NCBI GenBank assembly: GCA_945957125.1
Contig: CAMFJT010000024.1
Span: 1-37,784, forward strand
Length of the DNA stretch: 37,784 nucleotides
DNA from: an uncultured Rhodospirillales bacterium
Lineage (GTDB): Bacteria; Pseudomonadota; Alphaproteobacteria; Reyranellales; Reyranellaceae
Reading direction: 5' to 3'
The first letter of the stretch is position 1. Each line of letters starts with the position of its first letter. Below are positions 16,286 through 23,588 of this stretch, piece by piece. The position numbers and the translations under genes are program-made. The notes below the pieces were generated by a model. That model saw nothing but the letters and a program-made list of their open reading frames with translations. It ran no database searches and was not told the DNA's origin.

Positions 16286-16909
16286 ATGGACATGGAACTG
16301 TCGGGGACGCAGCCGCAACTGCTCCAGCATGCCGGTCGCGGCGACCGCGTCGCACGCACGCGTGAAGCGATCGTTTCCTCGACTCTCACGCTCGCCATGG
16401 AAGGCGAGGTCGCGCCGATCGTACGCGACATCGCCAAGCTGGCGGGCGTCTCGGCGCGCACCGTGTTCCAGCACTTCGCCGATACGGCCGAGCTGTACGT
16501 CGCCGTCCTCGGCCGCGTGCTCACGAACCTGCGCGGCAGCGAGCCGCAGCCCGCGCCGGCGAGCGCCGCGCTCGACGAGCGCATCTCCGAAGTGATCGGC
16601 CAGCGCGCTGGCAACTATGAGACGCTGCTGCCGATGTGGACGTTCGTCGAGACGCTGCAGCGCCGCTCGACCGAGGCGGACGAGCAGGTCTCCCGGATGT
16701 ACACCGCCAACCGCGAGCAGCTCGCCGAGTGCTTCGGCCAGGAGCTGACGACGCTGCCGGGCGAGAACCGGGAGCGCACGCTCAACGCGCTGGCCATGGC
16801 GCTGACGCCGGAGAGCTGGATCGTCCTGCGCGACCGCCTCGGGCTCACCGTCGACCAGGCGCGCGAGGAGTGGAAGTTCATCGTCAAGGCGATCTTCAAC
16901 GGCAAGTAG
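16286..16909 (+). CDS. TetR-family transcriptional regulator
   Basis: 207 residues. The N-terminal helix-turn-helix is at about residues 25-70: RTREAIVSSTLTLAMEGEVAPIVRDIAKLAGVSARTVFQHFADTAELY, with the GVSxxTxFxHF hallmark. The rest is an all-helical ligand-binding/dimer domain without a recognisable ligand signature. The ATG at 16286 has AGGGGATTAAGG just upstream. It is divergent from the PLP enzyme and its 3' end converges on the ChaC-like gene across the hairpin at 16916-16947. The likely target is the shared intergenic region. Confidence 0.9.
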   Translation: MDMELSGTQPQLLQHAGRGDRVARTREAIVSSTLTLAMEGEVAPIVRDIAKLAGVSARTVFQHFADTAELYVAVLGRVLTNLRGSEPQPAPASAALDERISEVIGQRAGNYETLLPMWTFVETLQRRSTEADEQVSRMYTANREQLAECFGQELTTLPGENRERTLNALAMALTPESWIVLRDRLGLTVDQAREEWKFIVKAIFNGK

Positions 16910-16915
16910 AGCCTG

Positions 16916-16947
16916 CGGTAGCGCGGCTCTCCAGAGCCGCGCTACCG
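16916..16947. repeat. Palindrome between convergent genes (15-base arms, CC centre)
   Basis: CGGTAGCGCGGCTCT (16916-16930), CC, then AGAGCCGCGCTACCG (16933-16947). It starts 7 bases after the TetR stop and is flanked by a wider inverted pair, GAGCCTGC (16909-16916) and GCAGGCTC (16972-16979), that reaches the ChaC-like stop codon. It can fold equally on either transcript, so it may work as a bidirectional transcript end. The layout (arm, CC, arm) matches the arms of the element at 33880-33956. Confidence 0.8.
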
Positions 16948-16977
16948 GCGGACGACAGTCTGGAAGCCTTTGCAGGC

Positions 16978-17508
16978 TCATGCGCGCCGCGCCAGCTCCT
17001 CCAATCCCTTGTCGCGCAACCCGAGCTCGCGCAAGTGTGCGAGCGTGTTGCGCACATACTCCATGTTTGTTCCCGTGGCGCCCGTTCCCTGGCGCATCAG
17101 CTTGAGGGCTTCGGCAAGCGGCAGCTTGCCGGCGAACTGGCGATGCGCCCTGTCGGCAAGATAGACCAGCGACGGCACGACGCGACCGTCGGCGAGATGG
17201 ATCGGACGGATCCTCTCGACATAGACGCCGTCATTCTCGATCTCGCGACTCCAGAGATAACGACGGACGGCGTCATAGTCGTCCGAAGGCAGCCGATGGG
17301 CGAGGCCGCGGCACGAGCCGCCGGCCAGCAGGCCGAGGATGAGGCCGGGCTTCTCCGGCGTGCCGCGATAATGCTCCGAGTAGATGCAGAAGGCGCGGTG
17401 GAAGCCGTGCAGCCGCGCAGGCTGCGTCTCGCCCACCGCGAAGCCCGGGTTCCACATCAGCGAGCCGTAGGCGAAGACCCACAGCGGATCTTCAGCCGAG
17501 CGCGTCAC
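16978..17508 (-). CDS. Gamma-glutamylcyclotransferase, ChaC-like
   Basis: 176 residues from a GTG that overlaps the tyrC stop as GTGA. A frame extension to 17682 is only the shadow of tyrC. The family motif VFAYGSLMWNPGF (substrate-binding YGSL loop) is at residues about 10-22, followed by ARLHGFHRAFCIYSEHYRGTPEKPGLILGLLAGGSCRGLAHRL and the acidic catalytic region REIENDGVYVERI. ChaC enzymes cleave glutathione or gamma-glutamyl peptides to 5-oxoproline, in the cytoplasm. The tight coupling to prephenate dehydrogenase has no obvious metabolic link and may only reflect operon economy. Confidence 0.88.
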   Translation of the reverse strand: MTRSAEDPLWVFAYGSLMWNPGFAVGETQPARLHGFHRAFCIYSEHYRGTPEKPGLILGLLAGGSCRGLAHRLPSDDYDAVRRYLWSREIENDGVYVERIRPIHLADGRVVPSLVYLADRAHRQFAGKLPLAEALKLMRQGTGATGTNMEYVRNTLAHLRELGLRDKGLEELARRA

Positions 17509-18389
17509 GCCTGGTGGAGGTGGATCAGCGCGCGGCGGATCTCGCGGGTGCGGGTGAAGAGATCGAACAGCTTGTCGCCCTCGCCCCAGCGAATGGCGCG
17601 CTGCAGGTAGAACAGGTCTTCCTGGAAGCGCTGCAGCACCTCGAGCACCGCTTCCTTGTTGTTCATGAACACGTCGCGCCACATCGTCGGATCCGACGCG
17701 GCGATCCGGGTAAAGTCGCGGAAACCGCCGGCGGCGTATTTCAGCACCTCGCTGTTGAGATGACCGCCGAGATCGTCGGCCGTGCCGACGATGGTGTAGG
17801 CGATCAAATGCGGCAGGTGCGAGGTAATGGCGAGAATGCGGTCATGGTTGGCCGGGTCGAGCCGGTTGACCTCGCTGCCCAGCGCCTTCCAGAACGCCTC
17901 GAGCCTGTCGACGGCGGCGGCATCGCTGTCAGGCAGAGGCGTCAGGATGCAATGGCGGCCCTGGAAGAGGTCCAGCAACGCCGCCTCGGGACCGGAATTC
18001 TCCGTGCCGGCGACGGGATGGGCGGGAATGAAATGCACCCCTTTCGGGATGTGCGGCAGCATGTCGGCGATGACCGTCTGCTTGACCGAGCCCACGTCGG
18101 ACACGATGCAGCCGGGCTTGAGCACCGGGGCGATCGTCTTCGTCGCTGGGCCGCAGGCGCCGACCGGCGTGCAGACGATGACCAGGTCGGCGTCCCTGGC
18201 GGCCTCGGCGAGATCGGTGCCGCAATGATCGACCAGCTTCAGCCGGTTGGCCGTGGCCGCCGTCTCCGCGCTGCGCGTCGCCGCGACGATCGACCTGGCG
18301 AGCCCGCGCTTCCTCGCCTCGAGCGCGATCGAGCCGCCGATCAGGCCGATGCCGATCAGCGCGATCTTGTCGAACATAGGCGCGCTCAT
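17505..18389 (-). CDS. tyrC: Prephenate/arogenate dehydrogenase (tyrosine biosynthesis)
   Basis: 294 residues. The N-terminal NAD(P) fold has IALIGIGLIGGSIALEARKRG at about residues 8-28, then DLVIVCTPVGA and VSDVGSVKQTV. The catalytic His lies in HFIPAHPVAGTENSGPEAA, and the dimer domain contains ITSHLPHLIAY. It oxidatively decarboxylates prephenate (or arogenate) towards tyrosine. The ATG overlaps the hisC stop as ATGA, and its own stop overlaps the ChaC-like start, so all are translated in series. The choice of prephenate or arogenate is not visible; tyrA would be an equally acceptable name. No ACT or chorismate mutase domain is fused. Confidence 0.92.
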   Translation of the reverse strand: MSAPMFDKIALIGIGLIGGSIALEARKRGLARSIVAATRSAETAATANRLKLVDHCGTDLAEAARDADLVIVCTPVGACGPATKTIAPVLKPGCIVSDVGSVKQTVIADMLPHIPKGVHFIPAHPVAGTENSGPEAALLDLFQGRHCILTPLPDSDAAAVDRLEAFWKALGSEVNRLDPANHDRILAITSHLPHLIAYTIVGTADDLGGHLNSEVLKYAAGGFRDFTRIAASDPTMWRDVFMNNKEAVLEVLQRFQEDLFYLQRAIRWGEGDKLFDLFTRTREIRRALIHLHQA

Positions 18390-19477
18390 TTTCCGGCGGC
18401 GACGAAGCGCTGCAGCGAATCGCGCACCGCCTTCACCTCGGCCTCCGTGCCGATGGTGATGCGCAGATGCTCGGCCATGCCGTAGCCCGCGATCATGCGC
18501 GGGATCAGCCCGTCGTTCATCAGCCAGTCGTTGGCCGCCGCCGCGCGTTCCTTGGAGCCGAAGCCGATCGTCAGGAAGTTGCCGACGCTCGGCAGCGGCG
18601 CGAGGCCGAGCCGGTTCGCCTCGGCCGACAGCCAGGGCAGCCAGAGATCGTTATGGGCGCGGCTCGCATCGGTGTGGGCGATGTCCTCGAGCGCGGCGAC
18701 ACCCGCCATCTGGGCGGCGAGGTTGACGTTGAACGGCTGGCGCAGGCGGCTGATCGTGTCGACGATGCCGGCCGGGCCGTACATCCAGCCGAGCCGCAAG
18801 CCGCCCATTCCGTAGATCTTCGAGAAGGTGCGCGTCATCACCACGTTCTCGGCCTGGTCGACCAGCTCGACTCCCGATTCGTAGTCGTTCTTGCTGACAT
18901 ACTCGGCATAGGCCGCGTCGATCACCAGCAGCACGTTCTTCGGCAGGCCGGCCTGCAGGCGGCGCACCTCGTCCTTCGTCACGTACGAGCCGGTCGGATT
19001 GTTCGGATTGGCCAGGCACACGACGCGCGTCTTGTCCGTGACCTTGGCCAGCATGGCATCGACGTCCGCGCGGTAGCCGTTCTCCGGCGCCGGCACCGGC
19101 GTGGCGCCGACGCCGAGCGCGTTGATCGGATACATCAGGAAGCCGTACTGGCTGTAGAGCAGCTCGTCGCCCGGCCCGCAGTAGGCGCGCACCAGCAGGT
19201 TCAGGATCTCGTCCGAGCCCGAGCCGCAGATGATGCGCGCGGCATCGAGGCCGTAGTGCCGGCCGATCGCGGTGCGCAGCTTGTCCGACGCGCCGTCGGG
19301 ATAGCGGTGCAGCTCGGAGGCCGCTTGCGCGTAGGCCGCCATCGCCTTGGGCGAGGGACCGAGCGCGCCCTCGTTGGACGACAGCTTGGCGATCGTCTCC
19401 TTGCCGTCGACCGAATCCTTGCCCGGAACGTAGGGCGCGATCTTCATGATGCCGGGACGCGGGGTGAGCGCGGACAT
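18386..19477 (-). CDS. hisC: Histidinol-phosphate / aromatic amino acid aminotransferase
   Basis: 363 residues from the ATG at 19477, which has GGGAG 8 bases upstream. A much longer open frame (to 20134) only covers the chorismate mutase gene. Fold-type I aminotransferase features are KLSSNEGALGPSPKA, HRYPDGASDKLRTAIGRHYG, CGSGSDEIL, the cofactor-binding LANPNNPTGSYV and AAYAEY, the PLP lysine in TRTFSKIYGMGGLRLGW near residue 216, and the final LRITIGTE arginine motif. HisC-type enzymes often also transaminate phenylpyruvate and hydroxyphenylpyruvate. Its place between chorismate mutase and tyrC suggests that the aromatic role is the relevant one here. Confidence 0.93.
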   Translation of the reverse strand: MSALTPRPGIMKIAPYVPGKDSVDGKETIAKLSSNEGALGPSPKAMAAYAQAASELHRYPDGASDKLRTAIGRHYGLDAARIICGSGSDEILNLLVRAYCGPGDELLYSQYGFLMYPINALGVGATPVPAPENGYRADVDAMLAKVTDKTRVVCLANPNNPTGSYVTKDEVRRLQAGLPKNVLLVIDAAYAEYVSKNDYESGVELVDQAENVVMTRTFSKIYGMGGLRLGWMYGPAGIVDTISRLRQPFNVNLAAQMAGVAALEDIAHTDASRAHNDLWLPWLSAEANRLGLAPLPSVGNFLTIGFGSKERAAAANDWLMNDGLIPRMIAGYGMAEHLRITIGTEAEVKAVRDSLQRFVAAGK

Positions 19478-19500
19478 GGCCAGTCTCCCGTTGAAAGTCG

Positions 19501-20352
19501 TCAGGCCCGCGCGACGGCGGGAACGGCATAGGCGCCGAGCGAGGCGACGCTGCCGCGCTCCAGCCCGAGCGCGGTCTCGAGCGCGCGCAGGCGCGGATCG
19601 CCATCGCCGATCACGTCCGGCAGCTCGAGCAGGTAGTGATGCACGCCGGCCACGACCTGGTCCATGGCCGAGGAAAAGGCCGGCAGGCCGACCTTGGTCA
19701 GGGCGCCCGCGATGCGGTTGCGGCTGATGCCTTCGCGCCCCTCGACCGAGATCAGCGCACGATCCTCGCCGCTCTCCTCCGGCTCGATGCGCGCCAGCAC
19801 CAGCGCCGACAGGCCGCGCGCGCGGGCATTGGGCATCACGAGGAAAGGCAGGCGGGCGACGACGTTGGGCAAGGTCGGCTCGCCGCTGGCGAGCAGCGGC
19901 CACCACGGCGCGGTATCGGCCTCGATCGGCGCCGGCAGGACCCCGACCGTGGTCGGATTGGCGCGCACCTCGGCCAGCACCTGCATCGGCGATTCGTAGG
20001 CGACCAGCGGCACCTGGCAGCCGAAATGGTCGCGCGCGAGATCCCAGTAGCCCGGCTGGTCGGCCGGACGGCACACCGCGACCTTGAGGCCCGGCGTCTG
20101 CATCAGCGAGAAGGCGCTCATCATCTCGCGCCACATGCGATAGACGGCGGCGGCGGGAAAGGCGCCGTCGTGCGCGGCCAGCCGCCGGCGCATCACCGTG
20201 GCCTCGCGACCCGGCCGCAGCGCCAGCCCGCCGGGCGGCTTGGAGGCGGTGATCTCGCCGACCAGCGATGCGCGACGGCGGATCAGGCCATGCAGGTCGC
20301 CGTCGATGGCGTCGATTTCCTGCCGTAACGCATTCAGCTTTGGTGCATCCAT
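19501..20352 (-). CDS. Chorismate mutase (AroQ type) with degenerate prephenate-dehydratase-like C-terminus
   Basis: 283 residues. Residues about 1-90 form the helical AroQ mutase domain: LRQEIDAIDGDLHGLIRRRASLVGEI, with the Arg and Lys pattern that binds chorismate, and RRRLAAHDGAFPAAAVYRMWREMMSAF. Residues about 95-185 follow the layout of a prephenate dehydratase domain, and residues about 190-270 resemble an ACT domain (ISRNRIAGALTKVGLPAF, HHYLLELPDVIGDGDPRLRAL). The catalytic TRF motif of dehydratases is replaced by ARGLSALVLAR, so only the mutase reaction is expected, perhaps with an allosteric tail. It is the first gene of the mutase - hisC - tyrC - ChaC operon. Confidence 0.85.
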   Translation of the reverse strand: MDAPKLNALRQEIDAIDGDLHGLIRRRASLVGEITASKPPGGLALRPGREATVMRRRLAAHDGAFPAAAVYRMWREMMSAFSLMQTPGLKVAVCRPADQPGYWDLARDHFGCQVPLVAYESPMQVLAEVRANPTTVGVLPAPIEADTAPWWPLLASGEPTLPNVVARLPFLVMPNARARGLSALVLARIEPEESGEDRALISVEGREGISRNRIAGALTKVGLPAFSSAMDQVVAGVHHYLLELPDVIGDGDPRLRALETALGLERGSVASLGAYAVPAVARA

Positions 20353-20417
20353 GGAGTTGCGGCGATACTACGTCCGGCAGCCTCGCGTAAAGCCAAACAA
20401 GCGCGCCAAAGCAGTGC

Positions 20418-20446
20418 TTGCGCGGGTGCGCCTACGATCCTATAGA
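20418..20446 (+). promoter_or_regulatory. Predicted promoter of metX-metW
   Basis: TTGCGC (20418-20423), a 17-base spacer, and TATAGA (20441-20446) form a reasonable sigma-70-type promoter. Initiation 7 or 8 bases further on (about 20453) would make the transcript begin exactly at the first helix of the SAM-II aptamer at 20454, which supports both calls. Confidence 0.6.
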
Positions 20447-20453
20447 GGGCGCC

Positions 20454-20508
20454 CGTGGAATTTGAGCCGACCGGCTTGCGGCCACGTTAATCCCCGCTAA
20501 AAGGTCGG
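20454..20508 (+). ncRNA. SAM-II riboswitch aptamer
   Basis: The sequence carries the conserved blocks of the alphaproteobacterial SAM-II (metA) motif: GTGGAATTTGAGCCG, GGCTTGCGGCCACGTTAA and GCTAAAAGG. Helix P1 is CGTGG (20454-20458) with CCACG (20482-20486). The H-type pseudoknot forms between loop bases CCGACC (20467-20472) and GGTCGG (20503-20508), exactly complementary. SAM-II RNAs bind S-adenosylmethionine and shut off methionine-synthesis genes; here it precedes metX. The element is at the expected distance from a predicted promoter and leads directly into an intrinsic terminator. The identification is from motif memory, not from a covariance search. Confidence 0.87.
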
Positions 20509-20516
20509 AGTGCTCG

Positions 20517-20549
20517 AAAAAGCCCCCGACTTCCGGTCGGGGGCTTTTT
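20517..20549 (+). terminator. Intrinsic terminator between the SAM-II aptamer and metX (attenuator)
   Basis: A perfect 14-base stem AAAAAGCCCCCGAC/GTCGGGGGCTTTTT (20517-20530, 20536-20549) with loop TTCCG, ending in a T run. It lies after the aptamer and 15 bases before the metX GTG, so it must be read through for metX expression. CCGAC in its left arm and GGTCGG in the loop and right arm repeat the aptamer's pseudoknot strands, which allows alternative pairing. Confidence 0.9.
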
Positions 20550-20564
20550 CGTTGGAGCGGTTGC

Positions 20565-21737
20565 GTGGAGCAGCAAGTCCTCGAGGATCTGACCGACGCC
20601 GAACGCAAGGCGCTGGCCCAGTGCCGCCAAGCGATCCTGGGCGTCGAGCGCCCGTTGCGGCTGGACTGCGGTGTCGAGCTGGGACCCTACCGCATCGCAT
20701 ACCAGACCTACGGCACGCTCAATGCCGAGAAGTCCAATGCGGTGCTGATCTGCCATCCGCTGACCTGCGACCAGTTCGTCGCCGAGAGTCACCCGGTGAC
20801 CGGCAAGGACGGCTGGTGGGACAGCCTGGTCGGGCCGGGCAAGGTGCTCGACCCGGCGCGCTACTTCCTCATCTGCATCAACGTGCTCGGCCATTGCATG
20901 GGCACCACCGGACCGTCGGCGCGCGAGCCGGCCAGCAACCAGCCGTGGAACCTGCGCTTTCCCGTCGTGACCATTGCAGACATGGTGCGGGCGCAGGCTG
21001 CCCTGCTCGACCATCTGCGCATCCCGGACCTGTTCTGCGTGATCGGCGGCTCGATGGGCGGCATGCAGGTGCTCGAATGGGCCGCGAGCTATCCCCGGCG
21101 GGTCTTCTCGGCCGTGCCGATTGCCTGCGCCGCGCACCATTCGGCGCAGAACATCGCCTTCCACGAGGTCGGCCGCCAGGCGATCATGGCCGATCCCGAC
21201 TGGAACGGCGGCGATTACCGGCTGCATGCGACCAATCCCGCGCGCGGGCTGGCCGTGGCGCGCATGACCGCGCATATCACCTATCTTTCGGAGCAGGCGC
21301 TGCAGCGCAAGTTCGGCCGCACCCTGCAGAACCGCGACGCGCTGGGCTTCGGCTTCGACGCCGACTTCCAGGTCGAGAGCTACCTGCGCCACCAGGGCTC
21401 GACCTTCGTCGACCGCTTCGACGCCAACAGCTATCTCTACATCACGCGCGCGATGGACTATTTCGATCTCGCGGGCGCGCATGGCGGCGTGCTGGCCAAC
21501 GCCTTCAAGGGCTCGCCCACGCGCTTCTGCCTGATGTCCTTCACCAGCGACTGGTTGTTCCCGACGCGCGAGAGCCGCGACATCGTGCAGGCGCTGAACG
21601 CGGCAGCGGCCAACGTCTCCTTCGTCGAGGTCGACAGCGACAAGGGCCACGACGCCTTCCTGCTCGACGAGCCTGAGATGTTCCGCACCCTTTCCGGCTT
21701 CCTCAAGGGCGCCGCCTCTGCAAGGGGACTCAAGTGA
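20565..21737 (+). CDS. metX: Homoserine O-acyltransferase (acetyltransferase type)
   Basis: 390 residues, an alpha/beta-hydrolase enzyme that activates homoserine with acetyl-CoA (some MetX proteins use succinyl-CoA) at the start of methionine synthesis. The nucleophile is Ser163 in [13 protein letters not shown]. The lid/oxyanion region is [15 protein letters not shown] (residues 105-119). The acid and base of the triad lie in [12 protein letters not shown] and SDKGHDAFL. The GTG start at 20565 has GGAG about 8 bases upstream. It is controlled by the SAM-II element and terminator ahead of it, and its end overlaps metW (GTGA). The preferred acyl donor is not decided by what I can see. Confidence 0.94.
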   Translation: MEQQVLEDLTDAERKALAQCRQAILGVERPLRLDCGVELGPYRIAYQTYGTLNAEKSNAVLICHPLTCDQFVAESHPVTGKDGWWDSLVGPGKVLDPARYFLICINVLGHCMGTTGPSAREPASNQPWNLRFPVVTIADMVRAQAALLDHLRIPDLFCVIGGSMGGMQVLEWAASYPRRVFSAVPIACAAHHSAQNIAFHEVGRQAIMADPDWNGGDYRLHATNPARGLAVARMTAHITYLSEQALQRKFGRTLQNRDALGFGFDADFQVESYLRHQGSTFVDRFDANSYLYITRAMDYFDLAGAHGGVLANAFKGSPTRFCLMSFTSDWLFPTRESRDIVQALNAAAANVSFVEVDSDKGHDAFLLDEPEMFRTLSGFLKGAASARGLK

Positions 21738-22348
21738 GCGCGACCGTCGCCCCGATCCGCGTCGACCTGCAGCTCATCGCCGACATGGTGCAGCCGGGCG
21801 GCCGCGCGCTGGATGTCGGCTGCGGCGACGGCGCGCTGCTGGCTTACCTGACGGACTTCAAGCGCGTCGACGCACGCGGCATGGAGCTCAGCCAGGCCGG
21901 GGTGAACGCCTGCGTGGCCAACGGCCTGTCGGTGATCCAGGGCGACGCCGACACCGACCTGCGCGCCTATCCCGACGATGCGTTCGACTACGTGATCCTG
22001 AGCCAGACCCTGCAGGCCACGCGCGAGCCGCGCGAGGTGCTGAAGCAAATGCTGCGCGTGGGCAAGCGCGCCATCGTGTCGTTCCCGAACTTCGCGCACT
22101 GGCAGGTCCGCCTGCGCCTGGTGTTCGGCGGCCGCATGCCCCAGACCGCGTCATTGCCGCACAAGTGGTACGACACGCCCAACATCCATCTCTGCAGCAT
22201 CGACGATTTCCGCGCCCTGTGCGGCGAGATGGGCATACGAATCGAGCGCGCCATCGTGCTCAACCGCACCAGCCGCCCGATCAACCTGCCGCCGCTCCTC
22301 GGCAACCTGTTGGGCGAGCAGGCGGTGTTCATGCTGCGACGGGACTGA
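21734..22348 (+). CDS. metW: Methionine biosynthesis protein MetW (methyltransferase-like)
   Basis: 204 residues from a GTG overlapping the metX stop. The SAM-binding motif [16 protein letters not shown] is at about residues 27-41, followed by [54 protein letters not shown], the most characteristic MetW block. MetW is required together with MetX for homoserine acetylation in several proteobacteria, probably as a partner or activator of MetX rather than as a classical methyltransferase. The pair is cotranscribed and therefore under the same riboswitch. Confidence 0.94.
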   Translation: MSATVAPIRVDLQLIADMVQPGGRALDVGCGDGALLAYLTDFKRVDARGMELSQAGVNACVANGLSVIQGDADTDLRAYPDDAFDYVILSQTLQATREPREVLKQMLRVGKRAIVSFPNFAHWQVRLRLVFGGRMPQTASLPHKWYDTPNIHLCSIDDFRALCGEMGIRIERAIVLNRTSRPINLPPLLGNLLGEQAVFMLRRD

Positions 22349-22384
22349 TCAGCTCAGCCGTCGGCGCGAGCGAGATGAACGACG

Positions 22385-22626
22385 TCAGGCGGGTTGTTTC
22401 AACAGCTCCGCGAGCTTTTCTTCGGTCAGCCCATTGGCGGCTGCTTCCGCAGCCAGCTCATCCCTGGCCTTGAGCAAGTTTTCGATCAGCCATTGCCGGA
22501 ATAGCGCGTATCCCCGGATGGCACGATCGCGGCCACATCCTTGCCCTCGTCGCACAACATGACGCCGCCGTGCTTTGCCGCTTCCAGCATGCGGTCGAAC
22601 GAGGTCCTTGCTTCCTTGACGGTCAT
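22385..22626 (-). pseudogene. Frameshifted Phd/YefM-like antitoxin remnant
   Basis: The ATG at 22626 opens MTVKEARTSFDRMLEAAKHGG, then VMLCDEGKDVAAIVP, the usual start of a prevent-host-death antitoxin (DNA-binding strand-helix plus the VAAIVP strand). This frame stops after 46 codons at 22486. A second frame continues without a start as FRQWLIENLLKARDELAAE, then AAANGLTEEKLAELLKQPA, and ends at 22385; this helical tail is typical of such proteins. A single-base shift near 22500-22520 would join the two parts. No toxin gene is adjacent. It could instead be a functional 46-residue protein, which I consider less likely. Confidence 0.5.
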
Positions 22627-22662
22627 GGAGCGCACGAGAGCCGGTATACAGCAGGCCGCGGC

Positions 22663-23106
22663 TTACGGCACCGGTCGCTCGTAGGTGCCTTCGATGGCGT
22701 CCTGGGAGAGCTTCACGAAGCCGTGGCGGAGGTAGAAGCGGTCGGCCTTGCTGCCGTTGAGGACCTCGAGGCGGATCGGTAGGCGAAGGGCATCGGCTTC
22801 GGCCAGCAGGACCTTCAGGATCGCGGTGCCGAGGCCGGTATCGTGGTATCGACGGTCGAGATAGAAGGAATCGAGCATGATCTCGGTAGCGCCGATGCGG
22901 AAGCCGACGCAGCCGATCGTGGCGTCGCCGACCCGGATCAGGCGCAGGCCGGGCTCGTGGAAATGCTCGCGGAAGACGCGGCGTGCACGCTCGGGGTCGT
23001 AGCGGAAGACGCGCTCGAGATGCTCGCGCATCACGTCGATGCGCAGCGCCAGCAGCGGCTCGAAATCGGCGTCGGTCGCGCGGCCGAAGCGCCAAGCCAT
23101 AGTCAC
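22663..23106 (-). CDS. GNAT-family N-acetyltransferase
   Basis: 147 residues. The acetyl-CoA binding core is visible: IGCVGFRIGATEIMLDSFYLDRRYHDTGLGTAILKVLLAEADALRLPIRLEVLNGSKADRFYLRHGFVKL (residues about 63-132). The pyrophosphate loop is RRYHDTGLGTAI in place of the usual Q/RxxGxG/A, and the NxxAxxFYxRxGF end motif is conserved. The substrate is unknown. The GTG at 23106 overlaps the YbaK stop (GTGA); an ATG two codons further in (23100) is the alternative. It is the last gene of a four-gene minus-strand run. Confidence 0.88.
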   Translation of the reverse strand: MTMAWRFGRATDADFEPLLALRIDVMREHLERVFRYDPERARRVFREHFHEPGLRLIRVGDATIGCVGFRIGATEIMLDSFYLDRRYHDTGLGTAILKVLLAEADALRLPIRLEVLNGSKADRFYLRHGFVKLSQDAIEGTYERPVP

Positions 23107-23588
23107 GGGGCGGCGATCCGCGCGATCCGCGGCTTGACGGCCGCCAGCCAGTCCTTCGTGTCGAGCTCCATCGAGCGGTCGAGGCGGCCGGCGTTGAAGA
23201 ACAGCGTGTCGTTGGCGAGCAGGTCCTCATCGACCACGACGGTGAGCGCCGGGTCGAGCGCGAAGGGCGGCACCGCACCCATCACGCAGCCGGTCAGCGC
23301 CTGAGCGGTGTCGGGCGAAGCGAAGCCGCATTTGCGCGCCTCGAACAGGGCGGCGACGACGGCGAAGTCGAGCTTGCGGCTGCCCGGCAGGATGGCGAGC
23401 ACATGACGGCGGCCGCCCCCGCCGCCGCGCACGTCGAGCACCATGGCCTTGGCCGCCTGGTCGGGCCGGTTGCCGCGGATGACGCTGATCTTCTCTGAGC
23501 GGCCCTCGGCCTCGTGCTCGATGACGCGGAACCTGGCCCCGGCGTCGGTCAGCAGCGCGACGATCCGGTCGAAAGGGTCAGAGGCCAC
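23103..23588 (-). CDS. YbaK/EbsC-family aminoacyl-tRNA deacylase
   Basis: 161 residues. The family pattern is visible: FRVIEHEAEGRSEKISVIRGNRPDQAAKAMVL with the conserved Lys near residue 48, VLAILPGSRKLDFAVVAAL, FASPDTAQALTGCVMGAVPPFAL, and the closing DTLFFNAGRLDRSMELDTKDW. These stand-alone editing-like domains remove mischarged amino acids from tRNA (Cys- or Ala-tRNA(Pro) in studied members). The exact specificity is not visible. The start overlaps the end of the upstream dehydrogenase gene by 11 bases, and the stop overlaps the acetyltransferase start. Confidence 0.88.
   Translation of the reverse strand: MASDPFDRIVALLTDAGARFRVIEHEAEGRSEKISVIRGNRPDQAAKAMVLDVRGGGGGRRHVLAILPGSRKLDFAVVAALFEARKCGFASPDTAQALTGCVMGAVPPFALDPALTVVVDEDLLANDTLFFNAGRLDRSMELDTKDWLAAVKPRIARIAAP

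Noticed and set aside
18386..20134. 582-codon minus-strand frame that would fuse a new N-terminus to HisC
   Set aside because: The extra 219 residues are an out-of-frame reading of the chorismate mutase gene. A clear ribosome site precedes the HisC ATG at 19477.
20487..21650. 387-codon minus-strand frame across metX and its leader
   Set aside because: It is opposite metX, which has its full catalytic motifs, and it reads through the terminator stem.
22385..23278. 297-codon minus-strand frame ending in the antitoxin tail
   Set aside because: Most of it is an out-of-frame reading of the GNAT and YbaK genes. Only the last 40 or so codons are meaningful, as part of the antitoxin remnant.
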